Source of the DNA: GCA-2861595 sp035526335
GTDB lineage: Bacteria; Actinomycetota; Acidimicrobiia; Acidimicrobiales; GCA-2861595
Direction: 5' to 3'
DNA: 52,577 nt
Assembly: GCA_035526335.1 (NCBI GenBank)
Contig: DATLCN010000023.1
Location: forward strand, 1 to 52,577
The notes under the pieces are model-generated. The model did no database searches, had not been told where the DNA came from, and saw only the letters and a program-made list of their open reading frames with translations. Each line of letters begins with the position of its first letter. Positions within the stretch are counted from its first letter, which is position 1. The translations under genes were made by a program, and so were the position numbers. This document shows positions 50,735 to 52,577 of the stretch, in pieces.

Positions 50735-50835
50735 GCCACCGCCGGACATTCGCCTGAGGCCTGACACGCCTCGGCTACACTGGAGCGGCGCCGCCACCGT
50801 AGGCGCGCCCCCCACCTCCCGGAGCTGTGTCCCCG

Positions 50836-52577
50836 ATGCCCACGCGCGCCGATATCCGTAACGTCGCCATAGTCGCCCACGTCGACCATGGCAAGACCAC
50901 GCTCGTCGACGCCATGCTCTGGCAGTCGGGTGCCTTCCGCACCAACCAGGACGTCAACGTCCGGGTGATGGACTCGATGGACCTGGAGCGGGAGAAGGGC
51001 ATAACCATCCTGGCCAAGAACACCTCGGTCCGTTACAAGGACGTCAAGATCAACATCATCGACACCCCCGGCCACGCCGACTTCGGCGGCGAGGTCGAGC
51101 GGGGCCTCACGATGGTGGACGGAGTGCTACTGCTGGTGGACGCCAGCGAGGGCCCCCTCCCCCAGACCCGCTTCGTGCTGCGCAAGGCACTCGCCGCCAA
51201 GCTCCCCGTGGTGCTGGTGGTCAACAAGGTGGACCGTCCCGACGCCCGCATCGCCGAGGTCCTCGACGAGGTGTACCAGCTGTTCATGGACCTCGGCGCC
51301 CACGACCACCAGATCGAGTTCCCCATCGTGTACTGCAATGCCAGGGCCGGCCAGGCATCTCTGGACTCGGAGAACCTGGCCGCAGACCTGTCCCCGCTGC
51401 TCGACCTGCTGCTCGAGCACGTGCCGGCGCCGGTGTACGAGGACGACCATCCCCTCCAGGCCCTGGTAACCAACCTGGACGCTTCTCCCTACGTGGGTCG
51501 CCTGGCCCTGTGCCGGATCCAGCACGGGAACATCGCCAAGGGCCAGGCAGTGGCCTGGTGCCGGGCTGACGGCACCGTCGAGCGGGTCAAGATCACCGAG
51601 CTATACGTGGCCGAGGCTCTCGAGCGGGTGTCGGCCGAGACGGCTGGTCCCGGGGACATCATCGCCGTGGCCGGCCTCCCCGAGGTCACCATCGGCGAGA
51701 CCCTCTCCGACCCCGAGGATCCCCGCCCTCTGCCCATAATCCACGTCGACGAGCCCAGCCTGGGCATGACCATCGGCGTCAACACCTCGCCTCTGGCCGG
51801 CCAGGAGGGCTCCAGGCTCACCGCCCGCCAGATCAAGACCCGCCTCGACAACGAACTGGTGGGCAACGTCTCACTCGCCGTGCTGCCGACGGAGCGTCCC
51901 GACACCTGGGAGGTCCAGGGCCGGGGCGAGCTGCAGCTGGCCGTGCTGGTGGAGATCATGCGCCGGGAGGGCTTCGAGCTGACGGTGGGCAAGCCCCAGG
52001 TCATCACCCGGGTGGTGGACGGCAAAGTGCACGAGCCCGTGGAGCGGGTGTCGGTGGACATCCCCGACGAGTTCGTCGGAACCGTCACCCAGCTGCTGGC
52101 CCTGCGCAAGGGCCGCATGCAGCACATGGGCAACCACGGCAGCGGCTGGGTGCGCATGGAGTACCTCGTGCCGGCCCGCGGCCTCATCGGGTTCCGCACC
52201 GAGTTCCTCACCGAAACCAGGGGAACCGGCCTTCTGCACCACGTCTTCGAGGGATTCGAGCCGTGGCACGGCACCATCCGCACCCGGGCCAGCGGCTCGC
52301 TGGTGGCCGACCGTCGCGCCCCCACCACCGGGTACGCACTGGCCAGCCTCCAGGACCGCGGGTCGTTGTTCGTGGGCCCCGGCGTGGAGGTCTACGAGGG
52401 GATGATCGTGGGCGAGAACGCCCGCACCGAGGACATGGACGTCAACCCCACCAAGGAGAAGCAGCTCACCAACCACCGGGCTTCGAGCGCCGAGGTGCTG
52501 GAGCGCCTGGCGCCGCATCGCCAGCTGTCGCTGGAGCAGGCTCTGGAGTTCCTCACCGACGAGGAGTGCGCCGAGGT
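50836..52577 (+). CDS. typA: Translational GTPase TypA/BipA (3' end beyond window)
   Basis: ATG 50836 opens a frame that stays open to the window edge, 580 codons of an expected roughly 610-630. GTPase motifs: NVAIVAHVDHGKTTLVDAML (G1), REKGITILAKNTSV (G2), IIDTPGHADFGGEVERG (G3) and VVNKVDRPDARI (G4). Later blocks QGRGELQLAVLVEIMRREGF, NTSPLAGQEGSRLTARQIKT and ENARTEDMDVNPTKEKQLTN are specific to TypA. It is a ribosome-associated GTPase needed under stress or at low temperature. Only about 40 C-terminal residues are missing. Confidence 0.97.
   Translation, partial: MPTRADIRNVAIVAHVDHGKTTLVDAMLWQSGAFRTNQDVNVRVMDSMDLEREKGITILAKNTSVRYKDVKINIIDTPGHADFGGEVERGLTMVDGVLLLVDASEGPLPQTRFVLRKALAAKLPVVLVVNKVDRPDARIAEVLDEVYQLFMDLGAHDHQIEFPIVYCNARAGQASLDSENLAADLSPLLDLLLEHVPAPVYEDDHPLQALVTNLDASPYVGRLALCRIQHGNIAKGQAVAWCRADGTVERVKITELYVAEALERVSAETAGPGDIIAVAGLPEVTIGETLSDPEDPRPLPIIHVDEPSLGMTIGVNTSPLAGQEGSRLTARQIKTRLDNELVGNVSLAVLPTERPDTWEVQGRGELQLAVLVEIMRREGFELTVGKPQVITRVVDGKVHEPVERVSVDIPDEFVGTVTQLLALRKGRMQHMGNHGSGWVRMEYLVPARGLIGFRTEFLTETRGTGLLHHVFEGFEPWHGTIRTRASGSLVADRRAPTTGYALASLQDRGSLFVGPGVEVYEGMIVGENARTEDMDVNPTKEKQLTNHRASSAEVLERLAPHRQLSLEQALEFLTDEECAE

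Overview
The window is GC-rich actinobacterial chromosome. Gene order on the right (coaE, rpsA and polA next to uvrB, with an ANTAR regulator and typA beyond) is typical of Actinomycetota. The 42-residue GYWLVASDGGIFAFGD propeller repeat and the many Thr/Pro-rich surface tails suggest a relative of the class Acidimicrobiia. That placement is inference from remembered family distributions, not from a search.

Bases 1 to about 12,555 are a decaying genomic island built by repeated integration at one tRNA-Cys gene (12483-12554, minus strand). Three further copies of the tRNA 3' half lie at about 1306-1349, 3322-3366 and 6346-6386. They split the island into stacked segments. The two right-hand segments belong to one element family: each carries the same left-end block (3367-3530 and 6387-6541) with two 11-bp iterons, and the same right end with an integrase gene, three 11-bp iterons and a hairpin. 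Cargo is mostly broken: toxin-antitoxin-like modules, two complementary halves of nucleotidyltransferase genes, IS110, IS256 and IS1380 remnants, a lipoprotein, an ABM-like protein, and a roughly 530-codon gene of unknown function. Only one toxin-antitoxin pair (1471-2068) looks intact. I find single-base frameshifts throughout this part and none in the remaining 40 kb.

From 12.6 kb on, the genome is dense and intact. 12.6-30.3 kb holds envelope, surface and signalling genes: a propeller/GH99-like secreted protein, a basic-tailed protein, a methyltransferase, a CAP-domain protein, an HD-GYP phosphodiesterase, a membrane-anchored tyrosine phosphatase, an epimerase, a MoxR ATPase / metallopeptidase-vWA / unknown operon, a zinc-ribbon membrane protein, a class A PBP and an M23 peptidase. 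30.3-38.2 kb holds a haem-oxygenase-like enzyme, a LemA-TPM-TPM operon, tRNA-Gly, a wax-ester synthase/DGAT, an Fpg-family glycosylase, dUTPase, oligoribonuclease and a beta-lactamase-fold hydrolase.

38.2-52.6 kb is housekeeping: a tightly packed trpC-trpF-trpB-trpA operon, a cupredoxin-like lipoprotein, uvrB, coaE, rpsA (with an unusual 21-bp tandem repeat in its 5' end), polA, a GAF-ANTAR regulator and typA, which runs off the right edge. No CRISPR array, rRNA or complete insertion sequence was seen.
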